From: Salegentibacter agarivorans
Lineage (GTDB): Bacteria > Bacteroidota > Bacteroidia > Flavobacteriales > Flavobacteriaceae
Length of the DNA stretch: 56,000 nucleotides
Assembly (NCBI RefSeq): GCF_900113135.1
Contig: NZ_FOOH01000026.1
Span: 1-56,000, forward strand
Reading direction: 5' to 3'
Shown here: piece after piece, positions 15,548 to 24,299 of the stretch
How positions within the stretch are numbered: position 1 is the first letter of the stretch
How the letters are laid out: each line of letters opens with the position of its first letter
Notes under the pieces: generated by a model
Seen by the model: the letters and a program-made list of their open reading frames with translations, nothing else
The model's database searches: none
What the model was told of the DNA's origin: nothing
Made by a program: the position numbers and the translations under genes

Positions 15548-17398
15548 ATGGCTGAAGACAAAAAAAACCAGGACGTTCAGGACGAAAATCTTGAAGTTCA
15601 ACCGGTAGCTGGAATGGCTACTTCATCGCAACCCGCTCCTACCGAGCAGCAGGAAAACCCTGAGAAATTTCTTGAAGAATTTAACTGGCACAATTATGAA
15701 GAGGGAATTGACCCTATTGATGATGAGAAGTTAGAAGAATTTGAGAAATTAGTTGCAGAAAATTTCGTAGACACTTTAAATGACGAAGTTGTAACAGGAA
15801 AAGTAATTAATATTACAGATCGTGATGCAATTATAGACATTAACGCAAAAAGTGAAGGCGTTATTTCCCTTAACGAATTTCGTTACAATCCAGATCTTAA
15901 AGTTGGAGACGACGTTGAGGTTTTAATTGATGTTCGTGAAGATTCAACAGGACAATTAATCCTTTCTCACCGTAAAGCTCGTGTAATTCAGGCCTGGGAT
16001 CGTGTGAACAAAGCTCACGACGAAAGTCTTATCGTAAATGGTTTTGTGAAATGCAGAACTAAAGGTGGTATGATCGTAGATGTATTTGGAATTGAAGCAT
16101 TCTTGCCAGGATCTCAAATAGACGTGAAGCCTATCCGTGATTACGATGCTTATGTTGGAAAAACAATGGAATTCAAAGTTGTGAAAATTAACCACGAATT
16201 CAAAAACGTGGTGGTTTCTCACAAAGCGCTTATTGAAGCCGATATCGAAGAACAGAAGAAAGAAATTATCGGTCAGCTTGAAAAAGGTCAGGTACTTGAA
16301 GGTACTGTTAAAAACATCACTTCTTACGGAGTATTTGTTGATCTTGGAGGAGTTGACGGACTTGTTCACATTACCGACCTTAGCTGGTCTCGTATCAACC
16401 ATCCAAATGAGATCGTTGAACTTGATCAAAAACTAAACGTGGTAATTCTAGACTTTGATGAAGCTAAAACAAGAATCCAACTTGGTCTTAAGCAATTAAG
16501 CAAACACCCATGGGAAGCTCTTGACGAAAACCTTAAGGTTGGAGACAAGGTAAAAGGTAAAGTAGTTGTAATCGCAGATTACGGTGCATTTATTGAAGTT
16601 GCCGATGGTGTTGAAGGTCTTATCCACGTTTCTGAAATGTCATGGAGTACGCACTTGCGTTCAGCTCAGGATTTCGTAAATGTTGGAGATGAAGTTGAAG
16701 CTCAAATCTTAACTTTAGATCGTGAAGACCGTAAAATGTCTCTTGGAATTAAGCAATTAACTCCAGACCCATGGACAGATATTACTACTAAATATCCTGT
16801 TGGTTCTAAACACAAAGGAATTGTACGTAACTTCACCAACTTTGGTGTATTCGTAGAATTAGAAGAAGGAATTGACGGACTTATTTATATCTCCGATCTA
16901 TCCTGGACTAAGAAAATCAAGCACCCATCAGAATTTACTAACGTAGGTGATGAGCTTGAGGTTGTAGTTCTAGAATTAGATGTTGATGGTCGTAAGTTAA
17001 GCCTTGGTCACAAGCAGGTTGAAGACAACCCTTGGGATAAATACGAAACTGAGTTCGCTGTTGGTACTAAACACACCGCAGAGATTGCAGAGATCGTAGA
17101 TAAAGGTGCTACTATAGACTTTAACGAAGATATCACTGCATTTGTTCCTACCAGACATCTTGAAAAAGAAGACGGTAACAAATTAACTAAAGGTGAATCT
17201 GCAGAGTTCCAGATCATTGAATTCAATAAAGAATTCAAAAGAGTGGTAGCTTCACATATGGCTATTCACAAAGAAGAAGAGCAGCAAATCGTTAAGCAAG
17301 CCGCTAAAAAAGCAGCTTCGCAAAGCAATGACAAAACCACTATTGGTGATGTTAATGCCGATCTTCAGGCTTTAAAAGATAAAATGGAAGGGAAGTAA
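15548..17398 (+). CDS. rpsA: 30S ribosomal protein S1
   Basis: 616 aa. An acidic N-terminal extension of about 65 residues precedes six consecutive S1 (OB-fold) RNA-binding domains, recognisable by repeats such as VKNITSYGVFVDLGGVDGLV, VVIADYGAFIEVADGVEGLI and VRNFTNFGVFVELEEGIDGL and by 'LGLKQL/LGIKQL/LGHKQV' ends. S1 binds mRNA leaders and brings them to the 30S subunit, which matters in Bacteroidota where Shine-Dalgarno sequences are largely absent. The codon choice looks more biased than in neighbours, as expected for high expression. Confidence 0.97.
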   Translation: MAEDKKNQDVQDENLEVQPVAGMATSSQPAPTEQQENPEKFLEEFNWHNYEEGIDPIDDEKLEEFEKLVAENFVDTLNDEVVTGKVINITDRDAIIDINAKSEGVISLNEFRYNPDLKVGDDVEVLIDVREDSTGQLILSHRKARVIQAWDRVNKAHDESLIVNGFVKCRTKGGMIVDVFGIEAFLPGSQIDVKPIRDYDAYVGKTMEFKVVKINHEFKNVVVSHKALIEADIEEQKKEIIGQLEKGQVLEGTVKNITSYGVFVDLGGVDGLVHITDLSWSRINHPNEIVELDQKLNVVILDFDEAKTRIQLGLKQLSKHPWEALDENLKVGDKVKGKVVVIADYGAFIEVADGVEGLIHVSEMSWSTHLRSAQDFVNVGDEVEAQILTLDREDRKMSLGIKQLTPDPWTDITTKYPVGSKHKGIVRNFTNFGVFVELEEGIDGLIYISDLSWTKKIKHPSEFTNVGDELEVVVLELDVDGRKLSLGHKQVEDNPWDKYETEFAVGTKHTAEIAEIVDKGATIDFNEDITAFVPTRHLEKEDGNKLTKGESAEFQIIEFNKEFKRVVASHMAIHKEEEQQIVKQAAKKAASQSNDKTTIGDVNADLQALKDKMEGK

Positions 17399-17447
17399 AT
17401 CTATTTCCGTGAAGACGGGAATCCCCTGATATTTAATCATAAACAAA

Positions 17448-17477
17448 AACCTCCTTAGTTCGCTAAGGAGGTTTTTT
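17448..17477 (+). terminator. rpsA intrinsic terminator
   Basis: AAACCTCCTTAG and CTAAGGAGGTTT pair around TTCG, a stable UUCG tetraloop, followed by TTTT. This is a strong terminator for the highly expressed rpsA transcript. Confidence 0.92.
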
Positions 17478-17499
17478 TCTTGACCCTATTAAAAGGCTA

Positions 17500-18135
17500 T
17501 TACACTAAATATTTTCCCAGCAATGTTCTTTTCTTAGGATCTAGTGCCTGGTTATTTACAGCAATTTGCAAAAAGTCCTGGTTCTTTTCTTTTGCATAAA
17601 TCAAATGGAAAAGTTCTGCAACACTTAAACTCTTATCAGGGCGCTCTATTAAAGTGAAGTGATCATTCTTCGCTACAGATCCTTCTTCTAGAATACTTAC
17701 ATAGGTTCCTGCATAACCTCTCTTAATAAATTGTTTCAGGACGTTTTGATCTCCAAATTTATAACCGAGTTTATAACAGGGTTCTCGATAATCTGAAACC
17801 TGCACTACGGCATCACCCACTTTATAGACATCACCTAAGAAAACCTTTCTTTCATCAAAATCTGCTACGGTTAGATTCTCTCCAAACATACCCCAGTTCC
17901 ACTCCAGGTTGGGATAAAGATTCTTCCAATATGGATACTGTTCTACAGAAAATATATAACAGGCCTTGTAAAAACCACCGTGATGTTTACGATCTGAAAT
18001 TTCATCATTCATCACATTGTTTTTCGCCAAATAAACAGCTTCATCGGTAGGTATTTTATAGATACCTGTTAGTACTTCTTTTGAATTCCAAATTATTTTA
18101 GTCGGTTTTCCAATATTGGTTGAAATTATTTTCAC
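17500..18135 (-). CDS. MOSC domain protein (YiiM-like)
   Basis: 211 aa. MOSC domains bind sulfur-carrier or molybdenum-cofactor-related ligands. The YiiM-like features include the N-terminal NIGKPTKIIWNSKEVLTGIYK, the HHGGFYKACY segment, WGMFGENLTVADFDE, and the conserved Cys in SDYREPCYKLG. A C-terminal helical extension follows. E. coli YiiM reduces N-hydroxylated compounds such as 6-hydroxylaminopurine, so a similar role is possible but unproven. Last gene of an esterase-pirin-MOSC run on the minus strand, 52 bases after pirin. Confidence 0.85.
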   Translation of the reverse strand: MKIISTNIGKPTKIIWNSKEVLTGIYKIPTDEAVYLAKNNVMNDEISDRKHHGGFYKACYIFSVEQYPYWKNLYPNLEWNWGMFGENLTVADFDERKVFLGDVYKVGDAVVQVSDYREPCYKLGYKFGDQNVLKQFIKRGYAGTYVSILEEGSVAKNDHFTLIERPDKSLSVAELFHLIYAKEKNQDFLQIAVNNQALDPKKRTLLGKYLV

Positions 18136-18187
18136 GTAGCTAAAAATTTATTTTATAAAAGGTATTAATAGGAGTATTCACCTTTAA

Positions 18188-19042
18188 TCACCCATTCCAA
18201 TTTCCAAATTCACCATTTTGATAATCCTGGAAAGCCTGCTGGACTTCCTCCTGTGAATTCATCACAAAAGGACCCTGTGCAACGATGGGTTCGTTGAAAG
18301 GTACAGCGTGGCCTAGAAGTAGGATGCTTTCTTTGTGGGCTTCAATTTCCAGTTTTTTACCATCATTATTAAATTCAACGAGGTTATGCATTTTTGCTTC
18401 TTTCCCGTTCACTTTTACCTTACCCTTTATCACGTAAAAGAAAATATTCCTATCAGAAGGAATTTCTACCGAATATTTACCGCCTTCAGCAAAATTTACA
18501 GTAGCCATCTGGATATCGTTTAATGGATCAAAAGCGCCTTTTTCACCTTCCCAGTTTCCTGAAACTGCAGCTAATTTTACTTTTCCTTCATTTAGATTTA
18601 GCTGCGTAATATCTTCTTTCTGAAGTCCTACATAATTTGGTTCGGTCATTTTATGTTTTGCCGGTAAGTTTACCCAAAGCTGAAGAATCTCCAATTCGCC
18701 ACCTTTCTTTTTGAATTCTTCTGAAGAAACTTCAGCGTGAATAAGTCCTTTTCCCGCCGTCATCCATTGTACACCACCTGCTTTTATAACACTTTCAAAT
18801 CCGCCACTGTCTTTATGGGTTAAATCGCCCTTCAAAATAAAAGTCACGGTTTCAAATCCCCGGTGGGGGTGAGGGCCAAACGGCAATCCATTATTATTTA
18901 CAGGATATTCCTGGTAGCCGTGATGGTTTAAAAACAAAAACGGATCTATATGATCTACAGAATTTGTGGGCAGGGCACGATAAGTAATTAGATCGGCGAT
19001 AGGGGAACTTACCGCGGTATGTATTTTTTTAATGCTTCTCAT
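18188..19042 (-). CDS. pirin family protein
   Basis: 284 aa. Bicupin of the pirin family. The metal-binding motif GPHPHRGFETVTF (about residues 56-68) and the later GLIHAEVSSEE supply the His/Glu ligands for iron. The remaining cupin includes the C-terminal LLLGHAVPFNEPIVAQGPFV signature. Some bacterial pirins have quercetinase activity and others modulate enzymes such as pyruvate dehydrogenase; which applies here is unknown. It lies 20 bases downstream of an esterase gene. Confidence 0.92.
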   Translation of the reverse strand: MRSIKKIHTAVSSPIADLITYRALPTNSVDHIDPFLFLNHHGYQEYPVNNNGLPFGPHPHRGFETVTFILKGDLTHKDSGGFESVIKAGGVQWMTAGKGLIHAEVSSEEFKKKGGELEILQLWVNLPAKHKMTEPNYVGLQKEDITQLNLNEGKVKLAAVSGNWEGEKGAFDPLNDIQMATVNFAEGGKYSVEIPSDRNIFFYVIKGKVKVNGKEAKMHNLVEFNNDGKKLEIEAHKESILLLGHAVPFNEPIVAQGPFVMNSQEEVQQAFQDYQNGEFGNWNG

Positions 19043-19062
19043 AAAATTGATTTTACTCTTAA

Positions 19063-19677
19063 TTAAAAAATAAAATTATTGGCGAGTTTCAACTCATCTT
19101 CTGAAATGGTATGTGGCCGGTTTTTATAGATTTTCACTTCTACATTAGCATTCATTTCCCTTAATATTTCAGCTGAATCTTCTACTCGCTCAACCGGAAC
19201 GTGAGGATCTGGATCTCCGGTACCTATAAAAATTGGAGTTCCATTAAAATCTCCCGAATAATTTTCAGTATAAATCTTATCGCCAATGAGGCCGCCGGTA
19301 AAAGCGGCAACCCCGCCAAATCTTTGGGCGTTGCGGGTTACAAATTCCAGCGTTAGGCAGGCGCCCTGTGAAAATCCGGCAAAATAAATATTTTCTGATG
19401 CTATGCCGGTTTCTTTAATGTCTTCAAGTAATTCTTCTAAAACTTCTAAAGCCGATGAATATTCGGGTTCATTTTGTGCTACTGGTGCTAAAAATGAATT
19501 CGGATACCAGGTAAAATCTGTAGCCTGTGGTGCTAAAACTGCGAAGTCCTGGGGGTTTAACTGATTGGCCAAAGAAAGAAATTCTTTGGCACTGCCACCA
19601 CGGCCGTGGATTAAAACCAATACTTTTTCGGCTTCCCGTAGTTCTTTTCCCGCGGTATATATCTCTTTTTTGTGCAT
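19063..19677 (-). CDS. phospholipase/carboxylesterase-type alpha/beta hydrolase
   Basis: 204 aa. It carries the oxyanion motif VLIHGRGGSAKEFL, the nucleophile elbow GFSQGACL (Ser about residue 110), a catalytic Asp in GTGDPDPHVP and the His in NRPHTISEDEL. This is the Abhydrolase_2 group (acyl-protein thioesterase/carboxylesterase type), with no signal peptide and so cytosolic. First of three apparent operon genes with pirin and the MOSC protein, a set often linked to handling reactive small molecules (inference). Confidence 0.9.
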   Translation of the reverse strand: MHKKEIYTAGKELREAEKVLVLIHGRGGSAKEFLSLANQLNPQDFAVLAPQATDFTWYPNSFLAPVAQNEPEYSSALEVLEELLEDIKETGIASENIYFAGFSQGACLTLEFVTRNAQRFGGVAAFTGGLIGDKIYTENYSGDFNGTPIFIGTGDPDPHVPVERVEDSAEILREMNANVEVKIYKNRPHTISEDELKLANNFIF

Positions 19678-19712
19678 TGTTATAATTTTAAATTAAGATA
19701 CTAAATACCAAT

Positions 19713-19739
19713 AAAAAAGTCCCGAAAAACGGGACTTTT
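19713..19739. terminator. intrinsic terminator
   Basis: AAAAGTCCCG and CGGGACTTTT pair around AAAAA. It sits between the esterase start (19677) and the stop of the charged mini-lipoprotein (19793), so it closes the latter's minus-strand transcript, with T-runs on both strands. Confidence 0.85.
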
Positions 19740-19792
19740 AAAACAATTTTTAGAATTGACTCACTAAGTGAGAATAGATAGCGTTAATCTAA

Positions 19793-20026
19793 TTAATTAT
19801 CGTCGTTATCTATCTTTACTTTTTTCTTCACTTCGCCGTCATCTTCTTTGATTTTAATCTTTTTATCATCGGTCTTTACTTTAACCTTATCATCTTTCAC
19901 TTTCACCTTTGCATCTTCTTCCTCGGCTAATTGTTCAATTTCAGATTTCTCTTCTTCTTCCCTGCAGGACACAACCGTAAGGCTTAATGCCAGAATTAAT
20001 AAAATTGATTTTAATGCAATTTTCAT
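19793..20026 (-). CDS. small highly charged lipoprotein
   Basis: 77 aa. The lipoprotein signal ends TVVSC (Cys21), followed directly by REEEEKSE, an acidic tract resembling the surface-export signal of flavobacterial lipoproteins (inference). The rest is nearly all Lys, Asp, Glu and Val/Ile in an alternating pattern (VKVKDDKVKVKTDDKKIKIK), likely beta strands or an extended polyelectrolyte. No family was recognised. It lies 43 bases after the DUF2807 lipoprotein gene and probably shares its transcript. Confidence 0.65.
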   Translation of the reverse strand: MKIALKSILLILALSLTVVSCREEEEKSEIEQLAEEEDAKVKVKDDKVKVKTDDKKIKIKEDDGEVKKKVKIDNDDN

Positions 20027-20069
20027 AGTTAATAGTTTTAGTTATAAGGATTAAATGTAGGCAAAAAAC

Positions 20070-20888
20070 TCAATCTTTTTTCGCCAGTACTGCTTTTTCT
20101 GAAAATTCAACCAAATCTACTTTTGGATTTCCATAAAGTTCCATTTCGCTTCGGTTTTTAGCAGTAAGTGTAAGGTTTTCAAGAACTTCAAGTTCATTTT
20201 TAGATTTACCTTCAGCAATAACTACTGCGTTTCTTGCACTTAATCTTCTGCCGTCAAACTTAGTAGAATGTTCAGAGCGTAGTTGTAGATCGTCTACTTC
20301 ACCTTCAATACGAGCGCTGGCTTTTTCATAGATATCTACTTTAAATCTGGGTGCATTCACCAAAGCTTTAATATCGCTAGACTCGTTAAGCTGAAAATAA
20401 GCATCTTCTGCAGTTAAATTTAATTCTACATCAGCTTTTCCCTCATTAAAAAGATCAAATTTGGTTGCGGTTACGGTTAGGTATACTTTAGCATCATCTG
20501 CCGTGGTTATTTTTAATTCTTCAGAATATAAATCTTCATCTGCTTCCAATTCTGTGTTGCCCGAAACTGTAATTTTTTCAAGATTTTGAGGGTAAGTCAG
20601 TGTTATTTCCTGCGATTTGCTTCGGCCTATCTTTTTTGTAGGCTTTAAGTATAAAACCTGGTCTACAACTTCGCCTCTTATTATTCGGTGTAAGTTATCA
20701 TCGGCTTCAACTTCCATCATCGCGGTAGATCCTTGCTTGAGGGTAACTTCAAAATCACCGCCTATTTCTACACTATGGAAATCTGCTAAGCGTGTTTTTT
20801 CGGTGGTTACGTTTCTGCTTCCTTTTACTTTTTTTGCACCACAGCTAAATGCCATAAAAATGCTTAGTAAGAGTAGTATCTTTTTCAT
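20070..20888 (-). CDS. DUF2807 (GIN domain) lipoprotein
   Basis: 272 aa. The lipobox MAFSC (Cys16) is followed by the GIN-domain start FHSVEIGGDFEVTLKQGS and a beta-solenoid of short strands (ITVSGNTELEAD, LNLTAEDAYFQLNESSDIKALV, LTLTAKNRSEMELYGNP). This second DUF2807 protein in the window is more divergent than the one at 8737 and lacks its GSGD turns. It follows the PspC operon but a terminator intervenes. A TATATTTG box at 20908-20915 (minus strand) suggests its own promoter, though no -33 partner is visible. Confidence 0.85.
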   Translation of the reverse strand: MKKILLLLSIFMAFSCGAKKVKGSRNVTTEKTRLADFHSVEIGGDFEVTLKQGSTAMMEVEADDNLHRIIRGEVVDQVLYLKPTKKIGRSKSQEITLTYPQNLEKITVSGNTELEADEDLYSEELKITTADDAKVYLTVTATKFDLFNEGKADVELNLTAEDAYFQLNESSDIKALVNAPRFKVDIYEKASARIEGEVDDLQLRSEHSTKFDGRRLSARNAVVIAEGKSKNELEVLENLTLTAKNRSEMELYGNPKVDLVEFSEKAVLAKKD

Positions 20889-20918
20889 AAAAAATAAGGG
20901 TTTAACACAAATATACTA

Positions 20919-20945
20919 AAAAAGCCTCCGGATGGGAGGCTTTTA
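20919..20945 (-). terminator. intrinsic terminator of the PspC operon
   Basis: AAAAGCCTCC and GGAGGCTTTT pair around GGATG. It lies 9 bases after the stop of the 47-aa gene (20954) and upstream of the DUF2807 lipoprotein. Confidence 0.88.
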
Positions 20946-20953
20946 AGACTTGC

Positions 20954-21097
20954 TTAGCATTCATTGAAAGCTATGATGCAGTGTTCGGATAAGATTTCAT
21001 TACTTTTTATGTAATCTTTAACCAGTAGATCATTTTCTTGTGCCGGTTCTCCCAGGTTGAAGAGTAGCATTAGTAATTGCAGAACTAATTGTATCAT
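20954..21097 (-). CDS. 47-aa hydrophobic small protein, translationally coupled to pspC
   Basis: The ATG at 21097 overlaps the pspC-like stop (ATGA), and the frame runs 47 codons to a TAA at 20954, directly before the operon terminator. The N-terminus is a short hydrophobic helix (MIQLVLQLLMLLFNLGEPAQ), then a polar acidic tail with two Cys (EHCIIAFNEC at the very C-terminus). The perfect ATGA coupling and terminator placement support a real gene. It could be an exported mini-protein or a membrane micro-peptide acting with PspC. No family recognised. Confidence 0.65.
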   Translation of the reverse strand: MIQLVLQLLMLLFNLGEPAQENDLLVKDYIKSNEILSEHCIIAFNEC

Positions 21098-22830
21098 AAT
21101 TCTTCATTTTCAGGATTTTCTTCTTCTTTTTTAACCGGTTTTTTATCTACCGTTACCCCTCTACTATTTATTTGAATGTTTACCTCTTCATCTCCAGAAT
21201 TTATCCTGGCGTTAAAGTCGCCGTCTTCATCCCATTCATCTTCACTTTCGGTTTCCCATTCCTCTACCGGGCAATCTTCACAAATAGCGGCATCTTCTGT
21301 GATTTTTAAAACTTTTTCTTCGTCGCCGTTTATTAAAATATCTCCCCAGTAGTCTGTATTTCTATGAAATGAATTTGTATTATCGTCTGCCACCAGGCTA
21401 GCGCCTTCGGGTAAATATAAGGTAACTTGCACTTCCTGATCCCGATACTTATATTTTGCAGGCGAAGTAAAAAAGCTGTTCAGCAATAATTGGTTGTCAT
21501 TAAAATTGGTGTTATACATTATATTTTGAGCGCGTTCTCTGGCTTCTTTGTAATCTTTACCTTCTGCCGACTTTACTACTTCCAGTTTGGCAAGGGAGTC
21601 TTTAGTTGGTTTTACAATTAGGCGAATATCTGAGCTGTACATTACCTTTTCATCATTCTCATCATATTTAATTTTGAAATCTGAACTTCTGTAAATACTG
21701 GATGAGTAATTTGAATTGGCCTGCATTCCCAGGTAAAGTGTATCGTTAGCCGATATTTGCAGTGTTTCTGTAATTACCTGTTCTCCATCAAAAGCACGAT
21801 GGGTGGCTTGCTGTACCGCTATTACCGATGCTCCTATAAAAGCCAGTATCCATAATCCCAATAAGACTAATTTAGCAGGGGTACCAATAGACCTTAATCT
21901 GCCTACAAGAATCTTTAAGCCTAAAATGAACAGGAAGAAAAATGGAATTCCTGCCAGCAAAAAGCTAATTAGCCACAGTAACCAAAGCGGCGCTCCACTA
22001 ACTGCCATTTCTACATAACTACTCCAGGGTGCGTCTATAAGACCAAAGGTACCAACGGTAAACAAGCCAATAAAAAGACTGATTAATGCCGCACCGGCTA
22101 TTAATATTAGGATGATTCCAATTAGTTTTACAAATACCTTTAAAATAAAAGCGATTACATCACCTATAGCAGAGGCAGCAGAGTTAGCTCCGCTTTTAGC
22201 CTGGTTGCCATATTTTTGATAATCTACATCTTTTACCTTTCCGGTAACATTATCAAAACCCTCACGAATCTTTTTTTCTATATTGCTAATAGTGACCTCC
22301 TCTCCACGCATTGCAAGTTTATCGGCTGTAGATTTAGCTTCGGGAACAAAGATCCAAAGTGCAATATAAATTAGGATAAACGCACCACTGGAAAAAATAG
22401 TTAGCAAGATCCAAAGTAAGCGTACCCAAATAAAATCTATTCCTAAATAATGCCCCAGTCCAGAAGAAACACCGCCTACATAAGAATGTTCGGTATCTCT
22501 AAACAGTTGTTTTCCCGGAGATTTAGTGGTTTTTGTATAAACCGGTTCATCTTCAAAGATCTCTTCATCTACCATATAATCTTCGGGTTGCCCCATAATG
22601 GCGATTACTTCTTCTACTTCTTTAATTCCAATAACCTGGCGGTCGTCTTTTTTCTTCTCATTGAACAATTCAGCAATACGTGCTTCAATATCTGCTATAA
22701 TCTCATCTTTTCCCTGGGTGTTGGTAAAAGAGCGTTTAATAGCGTCTAAATAATGTTGCAGCTTGGCATAGGCGTCCTCGTCTATATGAAAGAATATACC
22801 GGCAAGATTTATATTTACTGTTTTATTCAT
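21094..22830 (-). CDS. PspC domain membrane protein
   Basis: 578 aa. An N-terminal cytoplasmic part (residues 1-100, VNINLAGIFFHIDEDAYAKL, a flavobacterial PspC-associated region) is followed by the PspC domain (HSYVGGVSSGLGHYLGIDFI then WVRLLWILLTIFSSGAFILI), three more helices and a large C-terminal periplasmic domain of about 230 residues ending in an acidic KKEEENPENEEL. PspC proteins sense or transmit cell-membrane stress. The gene overlaps padR by 8 bases and the 47-aa gene by 4, so it is the centre of a tightly coupled operon. Confidence 0.9.
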   Translation of the reverse strand: MNKTVNINLAGIFFHIDEDAYAKLQHYLDAIKRSFTNTQGKDEIIADIEARIAELFNEKKKDDRQVIGIKEVEEVIAIMGQPEDYMVDEEIFEDEPVYTKTTKSPGKQLFRDTEHSYVGGVSSGLGHYLGIDFIWVRLLWILLTIFSSGAFILIYIALWIFVPEAKSTADKLAMRGEEVTISNIEKKIREGFDNVTGKVKDVDYQKYGNQAKSGANSAASAIGDVIAFILKVFVKLIGIILILIAGAALISLFIGLFTVGTFGLIDAPWSSYVEMAVSGAPLWLLWLISFLLAGIPFFFLFILGLKILVGRLRSIGTPAKLVLLGLWILAFIGASVIAVQQATHRAFDGEQVITETLQISANDTLYLGMQANSNYSSSIYRSSDFKIKYDENDEKVMYSSDIRLIVKPTKDSLAKLEVVKSAEGKDYKEARERAQNIMYNTNFNDNQLLLNSFFTSPAKYKYRDQEVQVTLYLPEGASLVADDNTNSFHRNTDYWGDILINGDEEKVLKITEDAAICEDCPVEEWETESEDEWDEDGDFNARINSGDEEVNIQINSRGVTVDKKPVKKEEENPENEEL

Positions 22831-23167
22831 GATTCTTATTTTTTTGATTGGTTACAACGTTTACAGCGGTTTGGAGTTCGTCCCAGGTGCCGGTAAGCTC
22901 CTTTAGGAAGAGTTTCCCGGTATCGGTAAGTCCGTAATATTTTCGCGGTGGTCCGCTGCTGGATTCTTCCCAGCGATAACTGAGCAATCCTGCATTCTTT
23001 AACCGGGTTAAGAGCGGATAAATTGTGCCTTCAACCACCAGTAATTTCGCGTCTTTAAGGGTGTCCAGGATTTCGGCTACATACGCATCTTCATCTTTTA
23101 AGACTGAAAGAATACAGTACTCCAGTACACCTTTACGCATTTGAGCCTTGGTGTTTTCTATCTTCAT
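22823..23167 (-). CDS. PadR family transcriptional regulator
   Basis: 114 aa, a short PadR. The winged-helix pattern is clear (RKGVLEYCILSVLKDEDAYV, VVEGTIYPLLTRLKNAGLLS, SSSGPPRKYYGLTDTGKLFL). PadR proteins usually repress their own operon until relieved by a ligand or stress. It overlaps the DUF4870 gene (ATGA at 23164-23167) and pspC. The regulator of this operon is therefore likely this protein, acting near 23720-23752. Confidence 0.95.
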   Translation of the reverse strand: MKIENTKAQMRKGVLEYCILSVLKDEDAYVAEILDTLKDAKLLVVEGTIYPLLTRLKNAGLLSYRWEESSSGPPRKYYGLTDTGKLFLKELTGTWDELQTAVNVVTNQKNKNHE

Positions 23168-23700
23168 AGCGTTTCGTTTTGAGGGTTGTTAAACTGTTCA
23201 TTTTTTGATTGTTGATGGTTATTATGATGATTATTAGAATCTTTTCCTATAAAATTGATGCTTAACGGAAAAGAGTAATGTTCTCCATTACTGGCTTTAA
23301 TACTTGCGCTTATCACTGCAAAGATTTCGATGAAAAACAAGAGCGAAAGCAAAATGGCAAATACACTAATCGTGATGACTATAGAAATTGCCTGGCCCAT
23401 TTCGTCTATATAAAAATGCTCGGGACCAATTGCAAAGGGTACATCACCACCCAGCCGAATAGCCTGAAAAAGAATAATTGAAATTCCTACGGCCAATATT
23501 AAAATGGTGTAGAGAAAGAGACTAATTTGAAAATTGATTGCCTTCCTGCCGTGATCGTCTATAAAGGGCTTTTCTTTTTTAGTGAGCCATAATATTAGTG
23601 GAAATATAAAATTCCCTAACGGAATAATAAATTTACTAAAGACCGATAAATGCAGGATTGTGGCCAGTGTTTTTTCTTCTTTTGCTATCTTTGAGTTCAT
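23164..23700 (-). CDS. DUF4870 membrane protein
   Basis: 178 aa with about four membrane helices. The conserved start (ATILHLSVFSKFIIPLGNFI) and FIDDHGRKAINFQISLFLYT are the DUF4870/Tic20-like signature. The C-terminal tail is polar and rich in Asn, Gln and His (NHHNNHQQSKNEQFNN). Function unknown. First gene of the DUF4870-PadR-PspC-47-aa operon, with a good promoter upstream. Confidence 0.88.
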   Translation of the reverse strand: MNSKIAKEEKTLATILHLSVFSKFIIPLGNFIFPLILWLTKKEKPFIDDHGRKAINFQISLFLYTILILAVGISIILFQAIRLGGDVPFAIGPEHFYIDEMGQAISIVITISVFAILLSLLFFIEIFAVISASIKASNGEHYSFPLSINFIGKDSNNHHNNHQQSKNEQFNNPQNETL

Positions 23701-23719
23701 AACCTATTAATTTACATTA

Positions 23720-23752
23720 CAAATATATGGTTAAAAGAAGGTATTTTGCAAA
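23720..23752 (-). promoter_or_regulatory. vegetative promoter of the DUF4870-PadR-PspC operon
   Basis: On the minus strand, TTTG (23752-23749), 21 bases, then TATATTTG (23727-23720). This matches the Bacteroidota consensus, giving a start near 23713 and a leader of about 12 bases. Confidence 0.75.
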
Positions 23753-23845
23753 ACATAGTACTAAAATTTAACATATTTTTATGAAATTATTTCTGAAGTC
23801 ATATTGATTAATTTGAATACATTTATTAAAAACAAACTATTTCTA

Positions 23846-24298
23846 ATGACATTAAATAAGAATAAACTCAATAAATTTCTAATGCTGAAACTGCCAAGCG
23901 CCTGGCTTTGTGGGGTTCGGGTAAGTGAGATTGAAGAAGATACCTGTAAAGTAGGTGTGAAGTATAAATGGATAAATCAAAACCCATTTAATAGTATGTA
24001 CTTCGCTGTGCAGGCAATGGCAGCAGAATTAAGCACCGGTGCGTTGGTAATGGGAAAAATTAAACAGTCTAATAGAAAAATTTCTATGCTGGTTGCGCAA
24101 AATAGGGCCACGTTTACCAAAAAAGCGACGGGCAAGATTAATTTCTACTGTTATGATGGTCATTTAATAGACGAAGCTATAGAGAAAACACTTGCCACGG
24201 GCGAAGGGCAAACCTTATGGATGAAATCTACGGGAATAAACGATACTGGTGAACAGGTGGCCGTATTTGAGTTTGAATGGACTATAAAAGCAAAGTAA
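23846..24298 (+). CDS. DUF4442 hotdog-fold protein
   Basis: 150 aa from the ATG at 23846 ([14 protein letters not shown]), the start that matches family N-termini; an upstream TTG at 23804 would add 14 residues. DUF4442 is a hotdog-fold thioesterase-like family; the pattern [20 protein letters not shown] and [13 protein letters not shown] fits it. It may hydrolyse or bind acyl-CoA, not demonstrated. The next gene starts one base after its stop, so the two are coupled. Confidence 0.8.
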   Translation: MTLNKNKLNKFLMLKLPSAWLCGVRVSEIEEDTCKVGVKYKWINQNPFNSMYFAVQAMAAELSTGALVMGKIKQSNRKISMLVAQNRATFTKKATGKINFYCYDGHLIDEAIEKTLATGEGQTLWMKSTGINDTGEQVAVFEFEWTIKAK

Positions 24299-24299
24299 A

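Noticed and set aside
15956-16429. Minus-strand frame opposite rpsA
   Set aside because: Antisense to six S1 domains with no sensible product.
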